A DNA stretch of 64,000 nucleotides, taken from contig CM044313.1 of the NCBI GenBank assembly GCA_024291935.2, forward strand, positions 84,815,001 through 84,879,000. The letters run 5' to 3'. The notes beneath the pieces are model-generated. The model ran no database searches. It saw nothing but the letters and a program-made list of their open reading frames with translations, and was not told the DNA's origin. This stretch comes from Okapia johnstoni (lineage: Eukaryota > Chordata > Mammalia > Artiodactyla > Giraffidae). Position numbers and translations under genes: made by a program. This document shows, piece after piece, positions 35,202 to 46,279 of the stretch. Each line of letters begins with the position of its first letter. Positions within the stretch are counted from its first letter, which is position 1.

Positions 35202-35756
35202 TCCTTCTTAAAGGGACCTTGACAGTTCTGCTTAGCTTGAGTAAGCTCTAGATAGATTTCTTCCTATCTCTGGGTGCCTGACCTCTCATTTTAGACATTA
35301 AAGAAAGCTTGCAATTGTAAATTATTTCTGCTCTATTAAGATGTAAATCCTCTCTCGGCCTCTTGCCAGGCTTTTCAACCTTGAAATAACCTTGCTTTAG
35401 AACTAAGAATGTCTTTCCCAAAGACTTGGGAGTCATCCCTTTGAAATATAATCATTAAGACAGAGGCCCTATCTCCTAGTCTCTGTGGGAGGGTAGGGAC
35501 CTGATTTCAACAGGCCCCAATTAGCAGACACAGATGGCCTAATCACAGTAGCCAGTGCACCCCCACCACCCTCCAATAATAGCCCTGCCACTACTTTTTT
35601 ACCAGCTCACCCCAGAGCTTAAAAATCCTCTTGCCATTTGTCTCAACAGAGTTGAGTTCAATTTCTCTATTGTAATAGTTTAGACACCTCTTGCATTATC
35701 CCTGAATACAATCTTCTTTGGCCATTCATCCTGTTTGGTGCAGTTTTTACTTAACA
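35202..35756 (+). mobile_element. Solitary LTR-like insertion with 5-base duplication
   Basis: A 555-base block is flanked by GCTCT at 35197-35201 and 35757-35761, and it interrupts the older LTR at a point where the outer text then resumes. It ends CAGTTTTTACTTAACA and contains a promoter/polyadenylation-like right third (CCAGAGCTTAAAAATCCTCT, then a CCTGAATACAATCTTC block). These features fit a decayed ERVL-type solo LTR. There is no internal retroviral gene. The left terminus does not show a clean TG, so the boundary is tentative. Confidence 0.5.
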
Positions 35757-35799
35757 GCTCTAATCTAATTTAATTAGAATCTTTCAAATGGGGGAAGAA

Positions 35800-36313
35800 A
35801 AGCAATGACAAACCTAGAAAAAGTATATTAAAAAGCAGAGACATTATTTTGCCTCCAAAGTTCCCTATACTCAAAGCTATGATTTTTCCAGTAGTCTTGT
35901 ACAGATGTGAGAAATGGACAATAAAAAAAAGTTGAGTGCTGAAGAATTGATGCCTTTGAACTGTGGTTCTGGAAAGACTCTTGAGAGTCCCTTGGACTGC
36001 AAGGAGATCAACCCAATTAATCGTAAAGGCAGTCAATCCTGAATATTCATTGGAAGGACTGATGCTGAAGCTCCAATACTTTGGCCACCAGATGGGAAGG
36101 GCCAACTCATCGTAAAAGATCCTGATGCTGGGCAAATTTGAAGGCAGGAGGATAGGGGATGACAGAGGATGAGATGGTTGGATGGCTTCACTGACTTAAC
36201 GGACCACTAACTTGAGCAAACTTCGGGAGATGGTGAAGGACAGGGAAGTCTGGCGTACTGCAGTCCTTGGGGTCTCTAAGAGTCGGACACAACTGAGCAA
36301 CTGAACAACAACA
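35800..36313 (+). mobile_element. BovB LINE 3' fragment
   Basis: Starts at GCAATGACAAACCTAGAAAA and ends GCAACTGAACAACAACACC. It covers the C-terminal codons and 3' UTR of BovB, with several indels. GGGGAAGAAA at the left flank and GGGGAAAGGC at the right may be a decayed target-site duplication. It interrupts the old MaLR-like LTR. Confidence 0.9.
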
Positions 36314-36615
36314 CCACAAAAAGGGGAAAGGCAGGCACAGAGGCAGACATGTACACTGGGAGAATGTCACATGATGATGAAGGCAGAGATCTGAGCGATG
36401 CAGCAGAAGCCAAGGAATATGAAAAGTTCCTGCCAGACTACCTGAAGTTAGGAGAGAGGCATTGAACAGATTTCCCCTAACAGCCCTCAGAGGGAACTAA
36501 CCCTGTTGACACCCTGATGTTGGACTTCTAACCTCAAGAACTGTGAAAGAAAACATTCTTTTGTTGAAGCCACACAGTTCATAGTGTTTTGTTTCCACAG
36601 CCCTAAGAAACTAAT

Positions 36616-36829
36616 GGGCTTCCCTGGTGGCTCATTGGTAAAAGAATCTGCCTACCAATTCAAGAGATGCAGGTTCGATCTCTGATTCAGGAAGAACCCC
36701 TGGAGTAATAGCCCCCATTCCAGTATTCTTGCCTGTGAAATCCCATGGACAGAAGAGCTGAGTGGGTTACAGTCCATGGGGTTGCAAAATAGTTGGGACA
36801 TAACTTAGCAACTAAACAACAAAAACAAG
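36616..36829 (+). mobile_element. Bov-tA-type SINE with perfect target-site duplication
   Basis: Complete monomer from GGGCTTCCCTGGTGGCTCAT, with B-box-like GGTTCGATCTC, to AACTAAACAACAAAAACAAG. The 9-base flanking repeat GAAACTAAT is at 36607-36615 and 36830-36838, duplicating the end of the old LTR-like repeat. Confidence 0.95.
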
Positions 36830-36838
36830 GAAACTAAT

Positions 36839-38416
36839 ACATTGTATTATGTAGTGCTAAGACTTGATTTGTAGTTGAGAAAGCTAGTCTGGGAGAACTA
36901 CTCTGATGCTTCCTGGTTTGGGGGCTGGGATAAATCTGTAAACTTTCTAAATTTCCACATCTTCACTGGCAATGAATGACCTAACATTTTGAGAGAGGTT
37001 GTCTCATAACAGGATAAATAAAATGAAGCATTATTTTTCATTCGAAAGATAATTTTCTAAGGTTAAAGACAGCAATAGCAAAGTTTCTTAAACAAAAAAA
37101 ATGCAACCAGGATTAAGCACTCAGCAGTTTTCCTTAAGAAAGGAAAAATCTGGAATTTCAAACACTTCTCCTTTGAATTTTCTACTTTATTAGCATTTTT
37201 CATGGAATCTTTATTGTGTTAAGTTTTATCCAAGGTACAAAATCTTAAAAGAGCCTATATATTTTCACTCCAAACTAGTTTATTTCACTGATATATAACT
37301 CCATCCCAATCTCAGCATAGACGTATAGGTCATTTGTCATCCTTACAACCCTCTCACAAGGAGGGTAGAATCTCCAAATTCTCTTAAGTAGAAACACTTG
37401 TCTATTTTTTTTTTTTTTAAAGAGAGCATACTCAGAGTGACCTAGAAAACTTATATTTCTATTATAAACCTCAGCCTTTTTATCATCAGTTATGTGCCTT
37501 TTTAATACTTTTTATTAACATTAGTGCTTAGTAAAGTAATCTGAAAGATAGCATAAGACTTCTTGAAACTGTATAATTTATAAATGGAGAGGTTTTATAA
37601 CAAGGTAACAATTTTATAATAACATTTTGCTTTTCTATCCCTCAGGAAGAGCTCAGGGAAAACAAACAAGGATCCATTTAAAGCCTGGGTTAGTGCCAGT
37701 TTGACTAGGTTCCATGCAAGGCAGGGTGCCATAATTAAAAGTTACACTAATCAACCATGAAACAAATAGTAATATTAGCAAGTGAAAAAAAGTAAACTTA
37801 GAGAATGAAAAACAATGGCCTGTTAGGAATAATCAGGTATGGACCAACGGTTAAGGATGGCAACGAATGGTGAACTGCTTTGTTGTACTTTTCCTATTTT
37901 TTTTAATCCCAGGAAACACCCTTTTAAAGGTGAGTTAACATCAGTTTAAGCATTTTGATAACTTTATGGACAGTAGATCATATCAATGTCAATAGACTGA
38001 GTGAAGCCACCGCTTTCAATAATAATGCTAAAAATTATTCATTGAACAAAAGATACAGAGAAGTCACTGGACAGAAGGTATATTCTTTGATGTACTAATT
38101 TCAGTCTCCTTGGTCCTAGGTTAATTAACAATAGCCTCTTAAAATAGTTTTATCAGTCTCTTACTGCACAGATCAAATTTTAGTTTGTTAAAAATGAACA
38201 TAATTGAGTGTTGATTGTGATTAATGAAACTTCAGCTGCAGGAGATAAAAAGATGCTGTTATTCCACTGACAGGAAGAAAAGGCAAAGATCAAAATAATC
38301 TCTGATCCATTACTGTATAAAGTATTGGTTTTAACTATTTTGAAATATTTATTTACACATACTATTTGGTACATTAAGTTTTCCAAGCTCTTTATTAGAC
38401 ATTACAGTAGAAAAGA
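36839..38416. other. Mostly unassigned; possible MIR near 37325-37400
   Basis: AT-rich DNA with a T-run at 37408-37421. The CATCCTTACAACCCTCTCAC block near 37337 weakly resembles a reverse MIR core. No gene is seen. A reverse 68-codon frame at 38180-38386 has no recognisable motif. Confidence 0.4.
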
Positions 38417-38620
38417 GGGCTTCCCAGGTGGTGCTAGTGATAAAGAATCCACCTGCCAATGAAGGTTCAATCCCTGGGCTGAGAAGATCCCCTACAGAAG
38501 GAAATGGCAACCTGCTCCAGTCTTCTTGCCTGGAAAACTCCACGGACAGAGGAATTTGGCCGACTACAGTTCATTGGGCCACAAAGAGGTGGACATGGCC
38601 GAGCACAGAGCATGAACAGA
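38417..38620 (+). mobile_element. Bov-tA-type SINE
   Basis: Head GGGCTTCCCAGGTGGTGCTA, a consensus-like pol III B box GGTTCAATCCC at 38464-38474, and a tail that has mutated at GTGGACATGGCCGAGCACAG. A short deletion removes the CAGGAGA block before the B box. Confidence 0.93.
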
Positions 38621-38749
38621 TCACAGTTATGTAACTTGTAGAGGAGGAATGGTGAGGGCCTAGGGCCAGCAGGGAGCAGAGATACAGTGATGACTCCCAA
38701 TAAATTGATTTTGAAACGGAAGCGTCACAGGAACATGCCTATATCTAGA

Positions 38750-38990
38750 AGGGAAATAGAATGGCAGCAAGAGAGACCAACTATATGTTATTGCCATAGC
38801 CCAGGTGAGAAATGGTGAGAATAATCTAAGATTGCGGCAAAGGTGAAGGAAAGAATAAAGCCAGGCTCAAGAGGCCTGAGACCAGGTGGACATGAAAGAA
38901 GAAAGTTATTAGTAAAGGATAGCCCAAAGGATTTAATTTCAATGACTATGTAAATAGCAAAGTCTAAACAAAGATTAAGGGCACACATAG
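38750..38990 (-). mobile_element. Old L2 LINE fragment
   Basis: GCAAGAGAGACCAACTATAT, ATTGCCATAGCCCAGGTGAG and AGAATAATCTAAGATTGCGG follow the reverse complement of an internal L2 region ('gcaagggtggaagcagggagaccag ... attgcaatagtccaggtgag'). It is heavily diverged. Confidence 0.55.
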
Positions 38991-39439
38991 TGTGCTCTTG
39001 CCAAAACAGGTTGGAAGGGAACGCAATTAACTTGCTATCAGAGGTAATGAGTTTCAGAAACCAGTTGATTATCCAAGATCTACATGAAACTGCTTTTCAG
39101 CTTAAAAAAAAAAAAAAAAAATGAAGCCTAGACATTAAGATACTAGGAGAACTGATAGTGGGTAGATTCTGAGGGGAATGGATAAAATATATCTTTAAGT
39201 TGTAAGAAGAAAACTCAAATTTCATTAGGCACTTGAAAAGATTTATCAGGAAATGTAAATTTGGTCATTTCTCCATCTTTGAGAGCTGTTTGTCAGAGTT
39301 ACAAGCATATTCACATTTCTTTCTACTACTGTGTAACCAAGTTAATGTTTCCCCTGTAAATATCCCATCATTGAATACGGAGAAAAATAAACAAGGAAAT
39401 AAACAAAACCAGAAAACTACTTTGGTTTAATCTCACTGT
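38991..39439. other. Unassigned; A-run at 39103-39121
   Basis: A run of about 19 A residues may be the tail of an old insertion whose body I cannot identify. Nothing else is recognised. Confidence 0.5.
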
Positions 39440-39900
39440 TTTCGTTTTCTAGACCTGCTGTAACAAATCACCATAGTGGGTGGATTAAAACACAAACTTT
39501 CCCACATGCTGTCTGGCACAGCCAAAACAAACCAAAAAGTCCCCCACAAACTTACTTTCTTCTCTGTAGCTTGGGCGCTCCCCTGAATTAGATCCAAGGT
39601 ACTGGCAGGTCTGTGTTCCTTTCTGGTGACTCTTGAGGGGAAGACTTTTTAAGACTGGTGGAGCTCTCAGCTCACATCACTCTGACTGTTTCTTCTGCCG
39701 TCACATCCACCTTTAAAGACGCTTGTGATTACATTAGGCACACCTGGCTCCTTCAAGCCATTCTTCCTAGTTTAAGATAATGAATAACCTTAATTCCAGC
39801 TACAATTTACTTTCCTCTTTACCATGCAATGTAACATTGCCCCCTGTTCAGGGAATTGGGACATGGACATCTTCGGGGAGCCATTAATCTGTTTTTGATG
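39440..39900 (-). mobile_element. Old MaLR/MLT1-like LTR
   Basis: Reverse-strand copy of the repeat type seen at 35.1 kb: CTAGACCTGCTGTAACAAAT, CACCATAGTGGGTGGATTAA, and at the right end TTCAGGGAATTGGGACATGG. A non-matching stretch with AAACAAACCAAAAAGTCCCC lies inside. Family assignment is tentative. Confidence 0.5.
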
Positions 39901-40106
39901 TTGATAAATTTACTTTGATACAATTATTTTTTCTTTCTGATTAGATAAATATCTTCTATAACAATGTACCAAATATAAGTGGGATTGAGGCTCTGTGGCT
40001 TCTGAGCCTTAACATTTTGTGGGTGGAGGGCAGGAGGCCTGAGATTCCACAGCTATAACTACAAAATTCTCCCTGTTTTCGATCTGGAATCTCTGTCTCC
40101 CCTTGA

Positions 40107-40176
40107 CTGGAGAGCGTTCTGGTATAAGTAATTGCACCTGGCTGGAAAGTATTCTGGTATAAGTAATTGCACCTGG
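40107..40176 (+). repeat. 35-base tandem duplication
   Basis: Adjacent units lie at 40107-40141 and 40142-40176 and share TTCTGGTATAAGTAATTGCA and CCTGG. They differ at three positions in the AGAGCG / AAAGTA segment. Confidence 0.93.
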
Positions 40177-40812
40177 CTTAAACAGTGCCTTGCTGTTACC
40201 AAAAACTATAGCTCACTGTGCTAGATTAAAGACTTCATTGCTAGTGACTGTTTGGTCATGATATTTTAGCCTTTGCTACTCCATGGTCCTCTGGTACTTT
40301 GGCCACAAACAGGAAATAAAGAAAATACTGACCTACTAAACAATGTACAGTTCAAATGTATGCAATAGTGCTGCTGCAAGGTCTACTGGCTATTCTTTCC
40401 CTTTGCCAAACCTACCCTCTCTCTTCACTGAATCTATCCCCCTGGACAGTCTGTTTTTCAGGCTCCTGAATATGCAGCTTCAGGTGTCTCCATTGGCTTG
40501 AGGCCTTTCCTAGAACTCCAAACTCCACCTTGAGGTTTCATTGTGAGGAAGCAGATATATGAGCAATGGGCTCTCGTACTTCACTCACTTTCTCCTTCAA
40601 TTTCTTCAGATCAGAAAGGATGGTCATCTATCTCACTTTTATCCTTGCTATATGCTCCCTTTACCTTAATGCAGCAAACATATTACAGGATTATTGGAAA
40701 CATTATGTAAGGGGTATTAAAAAATTCTGCCTTATGTACAAAATTTTATGATCATAGTTTCTCCATGGTATCATTTTTACTGGGGGTCAAGGTACAATTT
40801 TTAACTAATGAT
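40177..40812. other. Unassigned sequence
   Basis: Slightly less AT-rich than average, with no gene or repeat recognised. The 61-codon frame at 40566-40751 has no known motif. Confidence 0.5.
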
Positions 40813-41021
40813 TGCAGGCTATAGTCCATGGGGTCACGAAGAGTCGGACATGACTGAGCGACTTCACTTTCACTTTTCACTCTGATGCATTGGAGAAGGA
40901 AATGGCAACCCACTCCAGTATTCTTGCCTGGAGAATCCAGGGACGGCAAGCCTGGTGGGCTGCCGTCTATGGGGTCGCACAGGGTTGGACACGACTAAAG
41001 TGACTTAGCAGCAGCAGCAGG
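40813..41021 (+). mobile_element. BOV-A2 SINE, 5'-truncated
   Basis: It starts within the first monomer (GCAGGCTATAGTCCATGGGG), has the TTCACTTTCACTTTTCACTC linker, a complete second monomer with a small deletion, and an AGCAGCAGCAGCAGG tail. Confidence 0.94.
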
Positions 41022-41869
41022 TGATAAAATATATAATGCCCCCAAATAGTCATCCCATTGTATATGAATGTCAAATAGCTCTTTCTACCATTTCAAAGCA
41101 ATTTAATGTTTACTTTTTCATCACTATTCAACTAATATTCAAAAACTTTTCAAGACATTCATACTGAAAAAGCAAATGACTTCCTGAATTCATTAAAACA
41201 CCACAGCATGTTACTTATTATCATTTAGCAACTCTTTCCTGCAAGTAATCTTATAAAATTGTACTTCTGCAACAGGTACATATGCCTTTTCCTACTTCAA
41301 AAGGGATTCAAAATTTTATTACAAGGTGGATAATATAAAAGCATTATTAAAAGACTAATATATACTGGTACAATATTTATGACTCTTAAATTTAGGAATA
41401 AATGACCTGTTTTATAATAAGCACAGCATTTTCCATTTGTAAACATTACATTTTCTCTCACCATGATGAGTTTCTACTGCTTGAAGGAGTGGTTCATTCA
41501 TGAGTATCCCACTTTTATCATCATATCTTAGAGAAATAAGGGTAGGCCTTTAGATGGAGATACTACTCTAAAACAAAACCATGTGATAATGCTTTTACCT
41601 ACAATAGAAACAGCATTCACTATTTTAAAATAAATCTTTAATTTTTCTATATATTGATATCTCAATTTTTAGAAGGATGAACTTTTTGTTTATGAAATTA
41701 CATCATTCATAACAGGAAACCAAAGTTTATAATTACTTATTTTTTGCTTAAATATGAAACTTGGATCATATAAATATTAATTTTCTATACTTTGTTCTTA
41801 TTGTATCCATTGGTTTGAGTAATTTTAAATATCTGAGACTTTTTAATTACTTTAAAATGATATACTTAC
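41022..41869. other. Unassigned AT-rich sequence
   Basis: Very AT-rich; no gene or named repeat is recognised. Confidence 0.5.
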
Positions 41870-42471
41870 TTAGGAGTGCTTGGATCATGTTTGAGACAAA
41901 TAGACAAAATTTGGCAAGATAATGATAAAAAGAGAATATACAAATGCACTACAACAGGAATAAAGAAGTAAATAAAAGTATAAAAGTAGGATATTAAAAT
42001 TTGAATATATTACATGCTAAAATTGAATGTTTGTATGCTAGTAGTTTTGAAAACTTATGTGGATAAATTCCCTGAATAATATAATTTGACGAAGATGTGA
42101 AGAACTAGAAAATTGAAATGGAAATTTAACTCTAGAAAATCTAAATCAGTAACCTCTTAATATTCCACACAATAATCAAATAGCATTAGAATTATTTTTT
42201 TCCTATGCATGTATCAAGAGATATTTAAGTCCAGTCTCACACATGTACTTGCAGAGAGTTGAAGAAACAAAACAAAACGTTAAGCTTCTAAAAACGAGGA
42301 GTATTAAGAGCAAAAATACCAAGACAATTCAAGACTATATATTAAAAGATAATATATAATGAACTATTTATTTGTTTCCCAAAAATTCTAGATTAATTTA
42401 ACATCAGAAAATTAATCAATATGTTTTTAAACATTAACAAATTAAAGAAAGAAAGCCATGTGATTGTGACA

Positions 42472-42668
42472 ATACTTGGTAGGTCAGTTAAGAATTCGCC
42501 TACAATGTGGGAGACTCCAGTTCTATCCCTGGGTCTAGATGATCACCTGGAGAAAGAAAGGGAAACTCACTCCAGTATTCTTGCTGGGAAAATCCCATGG
42601 AAGAGGGGCCTGCAGGGCTACAGTCCAGGCAGTGGCAAGAGCTGGACACGACTTAGCAGCTAAACCAC
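42472..42668 (+). mobile_element. Bov-tA-type SINE with decayed head
   Basis: TTGGTAGGTCAGTTAAGAAT stands for the head, followed by the GGAGACTCCAGTTCTATCCC domain and a tail ending AGCTGGACACGACTTAGCAG. It lies inside the old L1. Confidence 0.85.
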
Positions 42669-42854
42669 TACCCATATAGTTGACATGTGCATATTTTATG
42701 AGCTAGCAATCCCCCTGCTTGGTGTATATCCTAGAGACAATCTTTCACATGTGCTTCTGCAGACATGAAATCATAATTTTCCTTCCAGTCCTGTTCATAA
42801 TAGTAAAACACTGTAAACCACTCAAATTTCCATTGGCAATGGAAAAAGCAGCAG

Positions 42855-43080
42855 CTGCATGCATGCTACGTCTCTTCAGTGGTGTTCGACTCTTTGCAAC
42901 CCTATGCACTGTAGCCCACCAGGCTCTGTCTGTCCATGGGATTCTCCAAGCAAGAACACTGGAGTGGGTAGCCATGCCCTCCTCCAGGGGATCTTTCCCA
43001 CCCAGGGATCGAACCCATGTCTCCTATGTCTCCTGCATTGGCAGGTGGGTTCTTTACCACTAGTGCCACCTGGGAAGCCC
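42855..43080 (-). mobile_element. Bov-tA-type SINE
   Basis: Reverse monomer from CATGCATGCTACGTCTCTTC to CCACCTGGGAAGCCC. A short internal duplication (CTCCTATGTCTCCTGC) lies near 43021-43036. The well-kept sequence suggests a fairly young copy. Several overlapping open frames over it are incidental. Confidence 0.94.
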
Positions 43081-43433
43081 AAGACTGCAGGTGCATGTGT
43101 CAAACTGGATGAATCTTAAAAACATAACATTAACTGAGAATAGCAAGCTTCAAAAGAACAAAACTAATTTCATTTACGTAAATTGGAAATGCACTGGAAA
43201 TGAAAAAAAAATGAACTAAGTAACTATATATACATAACACAGATAGTAAAACTCTAAAGAAAAGAGAGATGTGTAATAACACATAATTTGGAAAAAGTGG
43301 TTATCACTCCCAAGAGAATGAATTTGGCAGGGAACAAACAAGGATTTTTTAAGGTATGAAGCTGACTTCTAAATATATTGTTTGGCTTATCATCATGATT
43401 CAATTGTATATCTAAGTTATATACAGCAGCAGC

Positions 43434-43471
43434 TGTATGTATACTTGTATGTATGTGTATGTATATACATT
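43434..43471 (+). repeat. Imperfect TATG/GTAT microsatellite
   Basis: Runs of TGTATGTATACTTGTATGTA and GTGTATGTATATACAT. Confidence 0.8.
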
Positions 43472-43496
43472 TCATGGTTTAAAAAATGAAAAGAAT

Positions 43497-43542
43497 ACAA
43501 TGCTAATAATACATTACAGAAAACAATGCTAATAGTACATTA
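43497..43542 (+). repeat. 20-base direct repeat
   Basis: ACAATGCTAATAATACATTA (43497-43516) recurs as ACAATGCTAATAGTACATTA (43523-43542), one mismatch, spaced by six bases. A small tandem duplication is the simplest explanation. Confidence 0.85.
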
Positions 43543-43569
43543 TGTGCACAAAAACTAGAGACCCAGCCC

Positions 43570-43765
43570 ATTGAAAGGGCAGGGTTTGGAATCAGAGAAA
43601 ATCAAGGTTGAATAGCTATTGCACTACTTAACTAGGTTTGTGATAGAGATTTTTTAATGAAAATAATAATATCCATTCCATAGGGCTGCCATGAGAACTA
43701 AATGAAATAATGAAGCAAAATGCAGGCAGAATGCCTGGCACATAGATGCTCAAATTGAGAATCAG
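43570..43765 (+). mobile_element. MIR SINE
   Basis: The order TTGGAATCAGAGAAAATCAA, AATAATAATATCCATTCCAT, AGGGCTGCCATGAGAACTAA, ATGAAATAATGAAGCAAAAT and GAATGCCTGGCACATAGATG follows the mammalian-wide MIR consensus from its tRNA-like start through the core to its L2-like end. The pattern is very characteristic. Confidence 0.82.
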
Positions 43766-45016
43766 TAAGAAGGAAATTAACTCTCCTTTGCTGACAGCAG
43801 TTACAACAGAAGAGAAGTATGTGTTTGCTGCAGCAACTACACTGTAGGAGGAATTGTCAAATTGTGAGTGAAAAATGCAATGGAGTAACAGCTTCCAATA
43901 AATAATATTTTAAGAAAGTAAGAGTTTCCTCCTACTCAGGCATGCATATAGATAGGCAGAGGGGACGTGTGATAGAAGTGGCTCTCTTCTCACTGAGACT
44001 CTTTCGCCCTTTAGATGATCTGTCATTGTATGCAGAACACAGTGGCAGATTTATCCTCATGATTCAGGTTGCTCAGTAATGGCTCAGGTGAAAGCATTTC
44101 AGGAGTGCCATAAAGTGGGAACTCATAAATGACGAAGTCTATTATTGGGTGACAAGCTCCAGCCTGGTGACTTTGTTTGTGACTTTGTATAGAATCTGCA
44201 GAAATGCTTTCATTGTCACGAGCTTCAGAAGGAAAGGAAAATGAAATGACAACACCAGTCAGCACATTTAATGGCCTGATACTGTTCAAAAAACAAAACC
44301 CTCGTATAACTGAAGGCTAAGCAGTTTAAAGTAATTGCTATGGTACAGAGCAATTACATTTACTGATGCAACTTGTAACTGTGGTGAGACTGAGATGTAC
44401 TTTATAGTCTCCTTAATATTACGAGGAATATTGTTATTTCCATGTTCTGAGTAAATAAACTGAATTTTCATTCTGCTTTCATTTTATACTCAGAACGATG
44501 ATTAATGGTGTAATTCTCTACAATTAAATGATAGGTCACAAGAAAAAAATGTACATTTTAGCTTATACATGTGACTAGTATTTTCTGTAAGAATTACTTT
44601 GAGGGAAGCCACGGGAATAAGCTAGCACTTGGGCTTCTGTAAATCTACATTTATAGATTTATAATGGGACTGGTTACTTCCTGTTACTATATTTAAATTT
44701 TGAACCATTTAAATTTGTACTTGTGCAAAATGAAAATCATACGGGAAAATAATAATCCCGATGTTTATCCAATTATTGGTATTACAAGGTATTACACACT
44801 ATGCAAAAATGCTTTGTAGAATCTTGAGAAATTGCCTATACATACTTTAATCCTGCTCCCATTAATGTTTCATCGTACTCTTCTTTGATGTTAACCTAAA
44901 ATGATGTGAATGTCATCCTTCATCTCATGTTTTCTGTGATATGCAAAGAGCTGCATCATCACACCAACTAACCACAAATTTAATTTAAATATTATTTCAT
45001 ATTTTTGCAATAAAAT
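43766..45016. other. Unassigned; contains an 88-codon reverse open frame
   Basis: No named repeat is seen. The reverse frame at 44023-44289 has protein-like composition (for example HPIIDFVIYEFPLYGT) but no family that I know, no clear splice chain and no neighbouring exon. It may be chance or a fragment of an old gene copy. Confidence 0.35.
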
Positions 45017-45026
45017 ATCATTATTT

Positions 45027-45223
45027 CAGGCTTCCCCAGTGGCAGTAAAGAATCCGCCCGCAGTGCAGGAGCTGCAGAAGACGTGGGTTCAATCCTTGGG
45101 TCATAAAGATCCCCTGGAGGCAACCCACTCCAGTATTCTTGCCTGGAGAGAGGAAACTGGTGAGCTACAGTCCATAGGGTTGTACAGAGTCAGACATGAC
45201 TGAAGATCTTAGCATGCATGCAC
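45027..45223 (+). mobile_element. Bov-tA-type SINE with perfect 10-base target-site duplication
   Basis: Head GGCTTCCCCAGTGGCAGTAA, B-box-like GGTTCAATCCT, small deletions in the middle (GCCTGGAGAGAGGAAACTGG), and a tail to AGATCTTAGCATGCATGCAC. ATCATTATTT flanks it at 45017-45026 and 45224-45233. Confidence 0.95.
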
Positions 45224-45233
45224 ATCATTATTT

Positions 45234-45979
45234 TACTTTTTATTCATGTCAAAGTGTTAATCAGATTAGGTGAAAGCAGGAGTCAAAAACATAGGTCCAA
45301 GTACTTGCATATTACTAGTGATTTACCTTGATAACCTAGAAATAATGATCACCACTTATAAAGAAATTTTTATATGCATTAAATCATATTTAAATGATGA
45401 GGCATAAACACAACCACACAGAAAGAAAACTAACTGTGGAGAATTCTAAAGGAATTAGATAAAAAAGAATTTCTTAGGATTAATGGATATAGCTCTACGT
45501 TATTGCTCTTTCAATTTTGTTACAATCTGATCTAAACAAGATAAGCAGTTTTTGAGTTGGGTATCTTAGTACATCAAAAAACCTTAGTAAAGCAACATAC
45601 AACTCATTAAAAGTAATTAAAAAATGAAAGAAGATTTTATATAGTTCTATAACCAGTGAATAACTTGAGTATCTGATTAAATTTCCACAAGAAAGCCAAT
45701 GCATTTTTCTGACAAATTCTTTGAAACTTATAGTGAAAAAAAGTGTAAATCTTCTATAAACTCTGCCAAGATTAGACAAAGAAGAATTACTTGCTAAACT
45801 CAGGTCAATCTCTCACTCAGAAGTGAGTATGCTTAAATACTAAATAAAATATATATAAACAATATATATGAATGAAAATTCTTTATGAACACATTGGGTT
45901 TATTAGTCCATGAATGAAGCATCCTTTGAAATTCAAACTTTGTCAGTATAATCCCATCATAACTGAATCAGGAGAAAAT
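45234..45979. other. Unassigned AT-rich sequence
   Basis: No gene or repeat is recognised. The reverse 94-codon frame at 45495-45779 is AT-driven and lacks motifs. Confidence 0.5.
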
Positions 45980-45990
45980 ATTATAACATT

Positions 45991-46268
45991 GCTGCTGCTG
46001 CTGCTAAGTCACTTCAGTCATGTCCGACTCTGTGCAACCCCACAGATGGCAGCCCACCAGGCTCTCCCGTCCTGGGATTCTCCAGGCAAGAACACTGGAG
46101 TGGGTTGCAATTTCCTTCTCCAATGCATGAAAGTGAAAAGTGAAAGTGAAGTCACTCAGTCATGTCCGACTCTCAGCGACCCCATGGACTGCAGCCCACC
46201 AGGCTCCTCCTCCGTCCATGGGATTTTCCAGGCAAGAGTACTGGAGTGGGGTGCCATTGCCTTCTCCG
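45991..46268 (-). mobile_element. BOV-A2 dimeric SINE with perfect 11-base target-site duplication
   Basis: Reverse dimer from a GCTGCTGCTGCTGCTAAGTC tail through the linker GAAAGTGAAAAGTGAAAGTG to GCCATTGCCTTCTCCG. ATTATAACATT at 45980-45990 and 46269-46279 is a perfect duplication. Both monomers are little diverged, so this is among the youngest insertions here. Confidence 0.97.
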
Positions 46269-46279
46269 ATTATAACATT

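Larger units (their letters stand above)
35061..36615 (+). mobile_element. Old MaLR/MLT1-like LTR split by two insertions
   Basis: The left part, 35061-35201, reads TGTGTTTTGAGCTGAATTCC, AATATGTTGAAGTGCTAACC and a TGTCATTAGGGTGGGCTCT block. A short middle piece lies at 35762-35799. The right part, 36314-36615, shows TGATGTTGGACTTCTAACCT, CAAGAACTGTGAAAGAAAAC and GCCCTAAGAAACTAAT. This is the familiar order of an old MaLR-type solitary LTR. The class name is by recognition and could be another old LTR family. Related reverse copies lie at 39.4 and 56.5 kb. Confidence 0.55.
41870..43510 (+). mobile_element. Old L1 (ORF2 to 3' UTR) interrupted by two SINEs
   Basis: ORF2-like text starts near 41870 (GTGGATAAATTCCCTGAATA near 42059, AACATCAGAAAATTAATCAA near 42401). 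ORF2 C-terminal text resumes at about 42690 (GAGCTAGCAATCCCCCTGCT, then CTGTTCATAATAGTAAAACA). A 3' UTR follows at 43081-43480 (AACTGGATGAATCTTAAAAA, GTGGTTATCACTCCCAAGAG). SINEs lie at 42472-42668 and 42855-43080. Frames are destroyed, and several parts of ORF2 are missing. Confidence 0.68.

Noticed and set aside
39103..39121. A-run as the tail of a processed pseudogene
   Set aside because: The sequence upstream is an L2-like fragment and unassigned DNA. No gene copy could be recognised, and no target-site duplication was seen.
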